From NCBI RefSeq assembly GCF_050908995.1, contig NC_135118.1:17679501-17743500 (forward strand): a stretch of DNA of 64,000 nt, given 5' to 3'. The position numbers and the translations under genes are program-made. This stretch comes from Andrena cerasifolii (taxonomy: Eukaryota > Arthropoda > Insecta > Hymenoptera > Andrenidae). Below are positions 26,324 to 36,963 of the stretch, one piece after another; position 1 is the first letter of the stretch; each line of letters begins with the position of its first letter. Below the pieces are notes generated by a model, which did not search any database, had not been told where the DNA came from, and saw only the letters and a program-made list of their open reading frames with translations.

Positions 26324-26707
26324 GAGCGCGGGCACGCGATGGGGGACCGTCAGAGCGCAGGAAATGCCCGCTTGGACCGGAGGGCGTGAACGCGACGCGA
26401 CTGAGCTTTCAATCCGCCTGAATGGAAGCTCCCGCTTCGAAGCGTCGGGCCAACTGCGTGGCAAGCGGACCAGAGACGCGCGGAACGGGTGGCTGGAAGC
26501 TCTAACAAGCGTTCCGGAGGAAGCGTCCCAGGGAGAAGTGGCGAAAAAATGAGGAGCTCGTGGTGCCTGTACACGCTGATGCCGCTTTTGCTGGCAGCGG
26601 ACAGTCTTCAGACAGGCGGCCTGACCAGAGGCAGCAGCGGCGTTCAGATCGGCACCAGCGACAGGGGGACGATCACGAGGAACAGGGGGCTCGGCCGAGG
26701 GGAGGGG
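26324..26707 (+). CDS. Nmdar2: Candidate first coding exon of Nmdar2: 5' UTR plus signal-peptide exon
   Basis: The exon begins after a good acceptor (TTTCTGTTGCAG, ending 26323). The proposed ATG is at 26549, with A at -3. The coding part is 53 codons: MRSSWCLYTLMPLLLAADS, a typical secretory signal peptide (basic start, Leu-rich core, small residues), then a Gly/Arg/Ser-rich linker. It ends at a GTGAGG donor (26708) exactly in phase 0, which matches the phase-0 acceptor of the receptor exon at 32915. The joined product would be a signal peptide, about 30 residues of linker, then the first strand of the receptor amino-terminal domain, the expected order for a type I glutamate receptor subunit. 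Two ORFs precede the start codon in the UTR. Alternative: the frame stays open past the donor through a Thr/Pro-rich stretch to a stop at 26870, so a longer exon is possible. The link to the downstream exon is an inference from phase, order and distance. Confidence 0.5.
26364..26552 (+). CDS. 62-codon upstream ORF overlapping the Nmdar2 start codon (ATGA)
   Basis: Within the 5' UTR of the proposed first exon an ATG at 26364 opens a 62-residue, Arg/Glu-rich frame. Its TGA stop (26550-26552) overlaps the proposed main ATG (26549-26551) as ATGA. A shorter 16-residue upstream ORF (26339-26389) lies in another frame. Such overlaps are known to lower main-ORF translation or to allow reinitiation. 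Whether the peptide is made is unknown; it resembles no family I know and has no signal peptide or domain. It could also be chance in GC-rich sequence. Confidence 0.3.
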   Translation: MPAWTGGRERDATELSIRLNGSSRFEASGQLRGKRTRDARNGWLEALTSVPEEASQGEVAKK

Positions 26708-27292
26708 GTGAGGCTAGGCGAGGGCAGATTTCCGAATTCGACGAGGCAGAGAACGTTTACGACTACCACGCCATCGCCACCACCGTCGCAGATATTCACC
26801 CACATGCCGCACTCATCCGAGGGCAAGACTAATTACGACATCTCTGATCTCACCGTTCGTACGAAATTTTGAACGCCCAGCCATTGGTCTTTCACTTATT
26901 CTACAATCTACACGGGGTGCAAGTGATTCTTGGAGACCAGCCGCAACTCGCACAGTGAAAGGGCCAATCAAAGTGAACCGAGTAAATTCGCCTGCAGCCG
27001 GTACCTATGTCTTCTTTGAGCAACGCGCGAAGCAGGACGACCCTTTCACTGTGTGAATGCAGCTGGTAGCCGGGAATCACATGCACTCCGTGTATTGGCG
27101 GAGCCTTCTTTCTACACAGGGAGTCCTTTCGGCTTGACTTTATTGCCTTATTGCGCAGAATGAGGGAGAGACTACGAATGAGCGCAGTCTACCTCATTCG
27201 CCGCCACAGGAACAGAAGAAGTAGGGGATAGCGCTCACCTTAGTTCGAGACAATACTATACGCTGTGTTTAAATTGAGTTGCATGTTGATTA

Positions 27293-28164
27293 GGGGAGAC
27301 CGGGGCAAAGTGAACCTCGGGGTAAAATGAGCTCTCTTAATTTATTCTTTAACAATAGAATATATTTACAAATTTTGGTGACGTAATAAATGTGTGTAAT
27401 AGCACAATGATAATTATGCACATTCAGATATGGAAAAATGGAAATTCATTTAACAAATTAAAAATGAAGTTTTAGAGACGTCCAATTGGTTTTCTTTTTA
27501 ATTTAGCTTTTTGGATAAATGAGTCTTAAATGTGTTATTTTAACTCCATTTTTTTTCTGCGTGTTTATAACAAGCTTATAAACATGCGTGTACACGCGTT
27601 TGAGAAAACATTAATCCTAACATTATTAAATAATTAATTTTCCACTGAGTACACATTCGGGGCAAAGTGACCGGGGTAAACTGAGCTGCAAAGAAAAGAT
27701 GCGCGAGCGACGTGCGCAATAACCTAACCTGTCAGCTAGCTGGGAAACCACGCGGGGTGATGGAACAGAATCTGACCTCAAAAAAATGAAAAATCTGTCA
27801 CAGTTTTTGACAATCTAGGTTAAAAAAAAAACAAACAGAAACTGACGTGCTACACACGTCATCCCAGCGCAAGGGGTTAATAATTACCTATGTCCTTAAT
27901 TAAAACTCGTATTTTATTTCAGCTCACTTTACCCAAGATAGTAGCTCACTTTACCCCATACACGGGGTAAAATGGTCGTTTTGGCATTGTCTTTTCAAGT
28001 TGAATTTTAATATACTTTAAGTTTATTTTAAGTATTGCTAATCGTCATTTATCAATAGTAATGTTCAAATTATATCATAAATCTATTTCTACACATTTCT
28101 ATTGAAAGGGGAAATTTTTATTCGACTTCAAACTTTTTTCGCGTCACTTTGCCCCGGTCTCCCC
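27293..28164. mobile_element. TAGGGGAGACC element, copy 2 (word GCAAAGTGAAC), 872 bp
   Basis: It has the same ends and word as the copy at 6548. About 330 bp on the left and 270 bp on the right are close copies of that element. The middle (about 27625-27890) is unrelated, GC-richer, and carries its own version of the word (GGGGCAAAGTGACC, GGGGTAAACTGAGC, about 27659-27690). Repeats of the word also sit near 27921-27975. TA flanks both ends. It lies in the first receptor intron. Confidence 0.8.
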
Positions 28165-28520
28165 TATATTGATTACAGCTTAAGGGGTCAGTTGCTCTTG
28201 TCAGTTGTATTGATTTAAATCGCGAATATTTTCGATTTTTTTTCAACAACTTGACGACTTTTTTAGATAAACGTTTGTGTATTCGTAAATAGCGTTCCAC
28301 GTATGTCTGGGAAGTGAATGACTGTCACTATTGTGCCTTTCCATGCCTCGAGCAGGAGGCGTACAGGAAAGCTTTCAGATTTGGATTTTAGGTTTCACGA
28401 TTTATCGATATCAGGAGTGAGCTAGAATCGCTGGTTGCGTTACTGTTAAGCACTAATGCGGTACAGATCCATTAGTGAATTATTAATTAGCTCATTGTTG
28501 TTGACGCGTTACCTGCAGGA

Positions 28521-28660
28521 GGTACAGAGGCTGGCGATGATGCGTGTCGAGCAACCACAAATGCAACACAATCGATGGCCTTAAGAATATATGTATATCT
28601 TGTCCATTGTGCATTTGCGGTTGATCAGCACGAATCATCGTTTGCCTCTGCACTGTGCGC
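28521..28660. ncRNA. Imperfect 140-bp hairpin, miRNA-precursor-like (unproven)
   Basis: The left arm (28521-28577, with CAACCACAAATGCAACACAA) pairs with the right arm (28602-28657, with CATTGTGCATTTGCGGTTG). The arms are about 55 nt with scattered mismatches and a loop of about 24 nt containing ATATATGTATAT. Arm length, mismatch level and loop size suit a microRNA precursor, and it lies on the sense strand of the proposed receptor intron. I do not recognise a known mature sequence; a degraded inverted-repeat transposon is equally possible. Confidence 0.35.
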
Positions 28661-29929
28661 ACTATACGAAACCTCTATCGTCCTGGGTCATTGGTAGATA
28701 CATCACTAGTAGCGTACGCATCAGACGTGACTCCTGAATAAAATTGGCAAGTAGTTACGTAGGTAAAGATGATAATACCTGGTTTGATCCCTTGTACCTT
28801 CAGCAATCTCATGCTTCCCTTTCAGCAGTTCAAAGGACATTAATCGCAGCGGTATTTTACGTCTTCAATTCCTATTAGCTAGCAATGTCAAAGCATTCCT
28901 CAGCTACAAGCAGATCCCTTTTCTTGATACGTTTCCACCGTCTTTCCAAACGCCTTTAGTCTCTGTTTCAAAAAAGAAAGATTAAAAATTCAAAAACCTC
29001 GGGTCCCGGGAAATGAGCTTGCGAATATCTTGGGATATGGCTTCTTCTTGTCCGAGGAAAGCCCGCCTTCTTCCATAAGTAACGACTTCTGTTGCCATAG
29101 TGCTTAACAATATTTCCTTCCAGAGGCGGGTGATAGCATTTTTGTAGAACTTCTCGCAGATAATCGTTCACGCTCTGTCGCCAATTACATCCTACCCCCC
29201 AATCGCATGCCCGACAGCGAATTTTTTAAATCCACTTTTCCACCGTTGAAATATTGCCCTCGCAGTAGTCACGAACTTCTTCCTCGAGGCACAACGCGCT
29301 GGGTTAACCGCTGCAAACGCGTCCGAGGAATGTCTGTCCAATTCCCGGGTGTAATTATCCCATTCCTGCTCACGGTCACCATTATTCTCAATTTTCTACG
29401 CGCCAGCAATCGCTTTCGATCAGATTTCCACGTGACATTTAATCATCCTAATGCACGTCCGCGGTACGCGTCGGGGGTTAGGCGAGGATCGGCGTTGCGG
29501 CGGAGCGTATCGCTGCCGCTTCTCTTTCAGGTCTGCCTTTATTTTACGACTGACAGCCAGTTCATCAGGGCGGAAACTTTGAGGGTGTGTCGGATGGGAA
29601 ATTCGAATCCGGCTTAAATTACGCTCAAGTACAGGGGAGACACGAGAAAAATAGCGAAGATAAGGGAAAGTTTGAGGAGGGTGAGAAGACGCGGAGACAG
29701 ACAAAAGGAGGAAGTTTATTAGAAGACAGGCTTGCACATTCTGTGCTTTATCTTCTAAGTAATTGATTTTCGAATACTTTCAGTGCAAATGAACAGAAGT
29801 TGAATGAGGGGGCGAATTTGTTCACTGCTTTTGCCAGTTGGATTGAATTAAATCGTGAATGGAACAGACACTTAGACTGACGATTTGTCAGAAACGAAAT
29901 TAAGAAGAATAGAAAGACGCGAGGAACGA

Positions 29930-30265
29930 AAATGTGTACGGATCAGGGGGAAAGGGGTGTATTAAAGAGACGTGGCATAGAAATGAGGAGTCTGAAATGC
30001 AGATGTCTGAAAGGAAACGGGAAATTTATGATAAACAGAGCAAAAACAGTCTTAGGGAAGGAAAGGGGTTGGAGAAATGAATGAGAAGCGAATACAAGAG
30101 TGCAGGGAGGGGGAAAGGCGAGCGAGAAACAATTACAAATAAGAGAAACGAGGGCAGGGGAAAGAAGAACGAGGAGGCAAAGAGAGGCACGCACAGGATG
30201 GAAGATGTGAGAGGTTGGGGCGCAAGGAATGATAAGGGAGGACGGAGGAAGACGAAAAGGAGTAT
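29930..30265. repeat. Purine-rich tract
   Basis: The + strand is strongly A/G-biased for over 300 bp, with runs such as GGAGGGGGAAAGG and GGGAAAGAAGAACGAGG. The two overlapping ORFs here only reflect the bias. Such tracts can form triplex structures. Confidence 0.7.
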
Positions 30266-31447
30266 GCAATTTTACAGGCATTAAGGAATTAAGTTAAACT
30301 GCCGCTAAAACGCTGGCAATTACGGTGGCACGTTCCAATGGGCACTGGGTCGTAGCTTCTAATTGTGAAACCGGGATGATTTACATTTCTAATTAACGAT
30401 ATACTCCGGCAACCGCGAGTGAAAAAAGAAAGGAATGTTTCTTCCCGACTGGCCGGCAACTTCCAGGAAAGTTCGCGGTGAAATATGATCCCGCTGCAAC
30501 TTCTGATGGCGTAATTATTTGACGATCTCTAGCGTGCCCCGTGACCGGGGACGCGTCCCAACCGGGGGAAGTTTGCAACCCCTCGTAGGCTCAGAAATGT
30601 AACTTGCTGTCCGTTCTCTGTCTGTGTCCCATTCATTCGCCACAATCGATTTGTGCAACAGGTGCTCGCTGATCCATTCTAGTGGTAATAAAGAGGACAC
30701 TCTGGATGCACTTTTTCGCGCCTTTGAATACGTAATGCCTACTGATCGCTCTGTTCGTCTTGATCATTAGGAGGGTTTCCTATGGGCAATATCGTAATCG
30801 TTGTTACGCGAACGCTGATACAGCTTCGACGACTGTTCAACTGGCTGCCATTGCACAATGCACAGCGTTTCTTTTCACTTCTTCAGAAATCGTCGATTCG
30901 CGAATGAATAGGTAGATAAAGTATTTAATGGCCCCACTTAGATGGCCTCAGATTTTTACTTAGAATCTCCATTGAATAATAACTGTATAAGCGTCGATTG
31001 GAATAAAGTTACACATGGCAAGATCGTGAGGGGGCTTTTGAAACATAACTTTGCCGCAGGCTTTCACCATACAGAAAGAAAATCGCAGACAATTCCAAGT
31101 GGCAGTTACTTCAGCAGTAAATCAAAAGGTAACCGAGATAGAACTCAGGCTGCAAGTCGGCGCACGTAGGTGCAGATATGGAAACGTCCTTCGTATCAAA
31201 AACAGAGGCAGTCTGCGATAAAACCTCCACGAAAGGAAATTAGTTAGTGCTCTCTGTTACACGTTATCATAAACATAAATTTTCAAGAATTAGTGCGACA
31301 AAATTGCTTAGCGAGAATGCTTTGGGTGATGCCTGCGTACCTTGGTATGGCTGAAGGGTGAATAGACCATTCGATTTCAAGGGTGTTAATGGATAGCATT
31401 TTTTTTTATTTATTCGACTTCTGCTAGAGCTAAGTAGGATCGTTTAA

Positions 31448-32157
31448 GGGGGAGGCCTACCTAGAACGGTCAAAACAACATGCTTCTATGGGATTTTTTT
31501 TAGGAAAACCGATAAAGTTTTATTATTAAACATTAGGCTATTGGAAAGAGTACATCTTACGGATATTTTAGAACTTTTTGTGGTAAAAAGTATTGAAAGG
31601 TTTGTGAGTTATAGGCGATGCCCGAGATGTCCTTTTTTTAGGCGCTTTGCGGTGCAGAATCATCCAAAATTGAAATTCCATTTTTTTTTTAGATAATATA
31701 TGAAATTATCTAGAAGCAATCGGGCCCGATTTTGGAAAAATTATTTCGTGGCAAAATGGCGGCTGTGCAAAGTTGAAGCATCGATATTTAGCAAAAAATC
31801 GCTTGTTTTTCGAGTGTAAAAAAATTCCAGGCAAAAAAAAAGGAAAAACTCTCGATAGGTCTTAGATTTGTAATCCTAAAATAAGCCGGCAAAGCCTCGA
31901 GGAAATCGGTTCATTAATTTCTTAGTTATGTGTGTCACCGACTTTGAAAACATGACTTTGAGGAAAACGCGTTTAAAGTTTTGAGTCTGAGCGCTACACC
32001 GAGGAATACCTACCTACTTACACGCGTATAACTTTGCCAATTTTAGTCGGATTAACTTGACACTTCGGGGCATATTTGCAAGATGTTGTACTTCAAGAAA
32101 ATATAAAAATCGAAAAATTGAGTTTTCGAAAATTTCTAGGTAGACCTCCCTCTTCCC
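31448..32157. mobile_element. TTAA-flanked MITE, family GGGGGAGGCCTACCTAG, copy B (710 bp)
   Basis: It is bounded by exact TTAA on both sides (31444-31447, 32158-32161). The ends are GGGGGAGGCCTACCTAG and, read inward from the right, GGGAAGAGGGAGGTCTACCT. The body matches copy A over most of its length, including the GCAATCGGGCCCGATTTT and GGCAAAATGGCGGCTGTGC stretches. The right TTAA is shared with the next element. Confidence 0.75.
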
Positions 32158-32161
32158 TTAA

Positions 32162-32831
32162 GGAGAACCTCCGGTTAAATTTTTTTTAGACAATCTTTCT
32201 TTTGTATATATTTCCGTGATATAACATCTCGAGAATACCCTTATGAAAGTTTCACACCAAAATTCGTAACGGTATAGATTGTACAGTCACATAATCAATT
32301 CACACGTTTTTGTCAAAACACGATACCCACATATTCCGAAACGGTAACCACGATTTCAGAAGATCTAATGAACCGATTCAAAACAACCTTCAGTCATTTG
32401 ATTCGTAATTGGATTCGCTATCGCAGCATCCTATAACATAATTTTTTGAAACGCGTGCTTTTTTATCTAAACATTTATGCGTAAAATTACCCGCCTTTTT
32501 AAACTGCTTCGTTCGAGTGTGCATCAATCATCGTAGTTTTGGTCTTTTTTGCGGCAACAACAGATACTGCGATAGCTATCGATATAAATTTTAAGAAATT
32601 TTGGACGATCCTGTGAGTAAATTTCATGGTTACCGTTTAGGCATCTCTTTTTGGCAACGCTGCACTAAGCGCCACCTGGAAAATCAATCAAGACCGAAAA
32701 CATGAAATAATTTTTGTGTTCCCTAGTATCAATAGATGCCAAAAACATTTTTTAGGATAAGTTATAACATCTTCTTGTAAAAAATTGATGAAGATGACCT
32801 ACTTTTCGAGCGTTTTGACCGAAGGGTTCCC
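32162..32831. mobile_element. TTAA-type element with ends GGAGAACCTCCGGTTAAA (670 bp)
   Basis: The left end GGAGAACCTCCGGTTAAA matches the inward-read right end GGGAACCCTTCGGTCAAA. The left flank is TTAA (shared with copy B) and the right flank TTGA, a one-base change. It is non-coding. It carries AGCGCCACCT (32668-32677), whose complement AGGTGGCGCT is a CTCF-like core. It ends about 80 bp before the receptor exon. Confidence 0.6.
32668..32677 (-). promoter_or_regulatory. CTCF-like core inside a TTAA-type element
   Basis: The complement reads CCAGGTGGCGCTTAG, an excellent core match. It lies in the MITE immediately upstream of the receptor exon. A ten-base core is expected by chance now and then, so confidence is low. 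Confidence 0.25.
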
Positions 32832-32914
32832 TTGATACGAAATAATATATGGCTCTTCGAAATGATAGTACTGATTTCATCGTTTTATGAATGGGTGGTC
32901 TTTTTTTGTGTCAG

Positions 32915-33086
32915 GTGGGCATACTAGTGCCACACAAGTCCTTCGGCACGAGGGAGTACTCGAGGGCGGCGACCACGACCATAAACATGCTTCAGAAGAG
33001 CACGAGGGGTCCAAAATTAAAGCTTTTCGAGCGTTACGACATTCACCTGAAGATAAACATGAAGGAACTGACGCCAAGTCCCATCG
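32915..33086 (+). CDS. Nmdar2: NMDA-type ionotropic glutamate receptor subunit 2, amino-terminal-domain exon
   Basis: This 172-bp exon follows a polypyrimidine tract and TGTCAG, and ends at a consensus GTGAGT donor (33087). It reads in phase 0 at entry and phase 1 at exit. The 57 encoded residues start VGILVPHKSFGTREYSRA, pass through a Lys-rich middle (KLKLFERYD) and end MKELTPSPI. I recognise this as the first strand and helix of the periplasmic-binding-like amino-terminal domain of insect NMDA receptor subunit 2; the family continues after TPSPT with an ILNTLC-like segment, which must lie on a later exon. The protein is a postsynaptic cation channel subunit that pairs with the glycine-binding subunit 1. 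Two other frames are open here without M-rich or conserved content and are shadows. The recognition rests on memory of the family; another glutamate receptor subunit is the main alternative. Confidence 0.7.
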
Positions 33087-34646
33087 GTGAGTCTACAAAC
33101 CCTATTTTCTTCAAATAAATTCATTCCATGGGAAACAAGAAATCAAGTAGCACGCTCGTCGAAGAATGAACTTTCAGCTGGGAATATTAAATTCTTGCGA
33201 AGCTGACCCGAAGCTCAGTTTGAAATTCAAGTTACCAGCGTTCTTGCGGGAAATGAAGGAGCTACAGGATGTAAAAATAATTCGTAGGATAAGTATACTA
33301 CTACGCGTTAACGTCTCGCAGTTTTCACCCAAACGTTGAACTGTTACGGCCATCCGAAGCTCGCAAGTAATCCTCGCTCTCGCCCAGTTTCAAAGTGATG
33401 GAAAAAAGATTCAGCCTTTTTGTAATTAAGGACTCGACATTAAAGCAATCTCTGCCCGATGAGCGAAGTACTCGTAATGAGATTCCAACTTTCGGCAATT
33501 TAACGGCTCGTTAGCACGCGGCGTGACCATTCTCGATATGTAATCAGAGCCTTTTCTTTTAAACTCCACCGATTCCAGCCCTCTTACTCGTCATTCTCAT
33601 TGTCCCTTCAATACACCGACTAACGAGCACGAAACAAACCGACGACGGTTTAAGAATGGACGACGGGATTCGGTACTTTTGCCCATTAAATTGGATTGCG
33701 ATGATTGGATTTCCAACAGGCGACAGGGAAAAAGGATCCCTTCAATTGGAATGGACAAAAGCATTATTTAAATATTGTCTTACCTTAGCTTCCGACATTC
33801 TTCCCTTTCTCCACTCCCGAAAGGATTCGTGATTTTAATTATCACTTGGAAATTGATGGTTACCGTTCTGATATCCGCATCACGTACAGGACATTACCAT
33901 TGCCAGCGAAATAACAAATTCGAGTGGAGATCTCGAAAGTCGTAAATCGTGGTAAATTCATTTCATTGCTTATCGTTCGTGAGAGAGTGCCAGGAATCCA
34001 ATGGACATGAATCTAGTTGTCGTATAAAAAAGTTAAAATTGAATAGTTACACGTGGACAGTTCCTTCGCAGACCACTGGCATGGATGCCGGGGAAGTCAA
34101 TCTTCCGGGTGACGTCATCCGGGAAAGGGGAAAGTTAATAACAGGGGTGTTCCGTGGGGAAGCGTGCGCGACTTGTTTACGAGGCAACCGTAACGTCCAC
34201 TTTTCCGCCCAAACTCCCTGAACACCTGTGAACCATTCCGTTTTTGATCGAAAGCTCCTTCTCAGGGGTGAAATAAAACGAGCGGAGTAAAAACTGTAGT
34301 CCACCGCAGCCCCAATCGATGAGTTTTCTCGGATGTAATTAGGGTCGCCAGAAGGAAATAAGAAGTAGAGGGAACGGAGTAAATTTCGATGAGCATGGAC
34401 CTTCTTCTCTTTCTTTCAGTCGTTCTTTCTCCGCTTGAACACTATTAAGGTCACTATACCTTTGAGGTTTCGAATTAGCCCAGCTAATTGTGTCACGAAG
34501 TAGAGTGACGTTTAAGGAGACTCTAGTTTGGAAGATGAGTCTAGATCTTATTGAACTTTAATGTGACACGTACAGGAAGAGCGGAAGCAGCGTCGGAAAT
34601 ACTCCGAAAGGTTTAAAATTTCAAGTAACTTTTTGTGTATGTAAAG

Positions 34647-35500
34647 CAGAGTTGTGCAGAATTACAGTTGAATTACCCTATGAATTATAATTACAAAATA
34701 ATTCAATTACATTGAATGCAATTACATTGTAATTCGCAATTCAGATCTCTCATTCAATTAAATTACATCGCAATTAGTAATTACAATTGAAGTATAATTG
34801 CAAAGTACAATGTAATTACGAATTACGAATTAAGAGGTAATAAGAGGTGGCAAAGAAATATATAGGTAAAGGTTTCGAACAGAAGAAAATTATTATGACT
34901 GATGAATATGGTATTATTCATAAATTTATAATATATGAAGAGAAATAAACTTCTTTGTTACATTTTTTCCTCGTTCAAACATAAATGTAAAAAAAAAGAA
35001 ACATGTGCCTGCTCTACCTAACTTACAATATATATTAAAGGGGAAAATAACGGCGATCATCTATCGCGTCTCATGTAAAAAAATTAATACAGAAATACAG
35101 TGAAATACATTACCTAATAGGAAAAAACTGGAAAAATAACATTTTTAGTTCACCACTAATCTCTAATCGGGCGTCGTATAGACATGAAAGATAAATATAA
35201 TCATTTATATCTTACTTCTTCAGAGTTCTGAGCTGTAATTTAATTACATTGTGTTTCAATTACATTGTGTTTCAATTACATTGTAATTCAATTACATTGT
35301 ATTTCAATTACATTGTAATTCAGTTACATTGTATTTCAATTACATTGTAATTCAATTACATTGTATTTCAATTACATTGTAATTCAATTACACGCATGAT
35401 TGCAGTAATTAGGAATAGAATTAATTGAAAAATTTGAATTACTATGTAATTGAAATACAATGTAATTAAATTACGGTTTAATTCAATTAGCACAACTGTG
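34647..35500. mobile_element. hAT-type MITE, CAGAGTTG family, expanded by AATTAC repeats (854 bp)
   Basis: The ends CAGAGTTGTGCAGAATTAC and, read inward from the right, CACAGTTGTGCTAATTG resemble the 230-bp element at 39997. The flanks are ATGTAAAG and ACGTAAAG (7 of 8 bases the same). The element is filled with AATTAC words and includes a 16-bp tandem array, so it looks like a longer, internally expanded relative. Confidence 0.7.
35239..35395. repeat. 16-bp tandem array, unit TTCAATTACATTGTAA
   Basis: About ten units follow one another. In the 3' half, units ending GTAA and GTAT alternate, giving a 32-bp higher-order period; the first units end GTGT. The array lies wholly within the hAT-type element and grew from the same AATTAC words found in its ends. 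Confidence 0.85.
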
Positions 35501-36963
35501 ACGTAAAGGCATTTGAAACAGTTTCAATTACACTTTCTGTTTATTAACCTCGAACCTAGAAGGAGAAATATAGTGTCTTATTTCAAGCTACATCTTTAAT
35601 TACATTTTACATTTTTTTCTTTAACTCGATTTATGTTACGCGCAATTTTTAGTGGCTCCCATGTACATATCTCAACTAACGTTCCAGCTGTTGGTCGTAT
35701 AATTAAATATGCGTGGGACATAACACTGAGTATGTATCGTTGGCCCACTCAGTCATTTGGAGCGGGAGAATTTCCAAAATATACAAGCTTCTACCTTTCT
35801 TTCATGCCTCCAATTAGAGCTGCAATTTCGACTAAGCGAAACGTTAAAAATTCAAGTAACACAGATGCCCGAGTGGAGTGCTGGTACCGAAAGGACCGCC
35901 GCGTATTTCTCCTTTAAGCTGATGTAAATTTCGGGCTGACTTCCAGCTTGATCCGCCTTAAAGGACAGCTACCGAACACCCTGAAAACTTCTGTCGCGAC
36001 TGTTCGAAGTGAGCCAGACTCACCGCAGGCTAAATCCGTTAGAATGAGTACTTCTGGTGTCACGACATGGCTTGACCCTAAAGGTTAAAAGAAAAATCGT
36101 GTCCCTTCTGAAAATTCTGAATACATTTACAAGTGTCACTTAGAATTTATCAATCTCGGATATTCTTCTGTGTCAGCTGAACTAAGGGAGAAGACGTGTA
36201 GTTTCGAGAAGCTCTTTCTTCTATTTATTTCTGTTACAACTATATATTTCGTGTTTAAATACCTTGATCGTATGACAAGGAGAAAAATTTGACTTGGCCA
36301 CATTGATGAAAAAAAACATTCATTTGTATAAAAATCGTGGAAGCGATGGGGAATTAAGAAAAGGGGCAGTTATGGGGTCTACGGGGAAGTTAGCTTCTAT
36401 AGAGCTGGTTTGTGTCCCAGATCACGTGAAGCGTGGAATATACAGGCCGTAAATCTCAGAAAGATCTTTACTAAGCGTGCAAATATCAGGCAAAGCAAGG
36501 AGAAAAGTCCCATAGGTCGGTTCAAGGCTATTTCGCGGGACATTGGCGTCTTTTATAAGGGTGCTGGCTTTGGCTTCTATCGCAGAAATGCCTGCAGCCA
36601 TTTCTGGTCATTGGCAGGGAGGGCAGTGGGGTGTTTCGCTCGTTTTCTCCTCTTATTCGTCAATACAAATCAGCAATAAAAATGTTCATATCCCTTTCAC
36701 CAAGCCAAAGAACCGAGGTTGCAGACCTTACCCTTCTTCAACGTAGTTCTAGAGAGGAATATTATCGCGAAAAAGAAATCCTATATTTGTTGTCAGGGAA
36801 TTTCTTTACTTTTTCTTTCTTCGCAATGATAGTAAAGATTTATCTTTATGTTTAAGAAAGTAACGCTTCTGTTCAACTGTTTAAAATTCGTTCGTTAGGA
36901 TAGACACAAGAAACTGTGCAGGCAAATATATTCACAAAACCCCCTTACTTCTCTGCCTCCTAA

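Larger units (their letters stand above)
26708..32914 (+). other. Proposed first large intron of Nmdar2 (6.2 kb)
   Basis: It runs from GTGAGG to TTTTTTTGTGTCAG. Its contents, given as separate entries, are a TAGGGGAGACC element, a 140-bp hairpin, a purine-rich tract, and two TTAA-type elements joined end to end that stop only 79 bp before the receptor exon. I see no convincing coding exon inside it. Whether it is one intron depends on the link between the two exons being right. Confidence 0.4.

Noticed and set aside
26708..26872. In-frame Thr/Pro-rich extension of the signal-peptide exon
   Set aside because: Kept only as an alternative: the phase-0 GTGAGG donor at 26708 joins cleanly to the next exon, whereas later candidate donors (GC-type near 26822, GTTCGT near 26860) are weak or in the wrong phase.
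29943..30281. 112-codon minus-strand ORF, Pro/Ser/Leu-rich
   Set aside because: The composition is produced by the purine-rich tract on the other strand.
32887..33090. His/Glu-rich frame MNGWSFFVSGGHTS .. across the receptor exon
   Set aside because: A shifted frame of the same DNA; the +1 frame from 32915 carries the recognisable receptor sequence and matches the splice phases.
35239..35395. 16-bp repeat array as centromeric satellite
   Set aside because: Only about ten units, fully contained in a MITE with target duplication.
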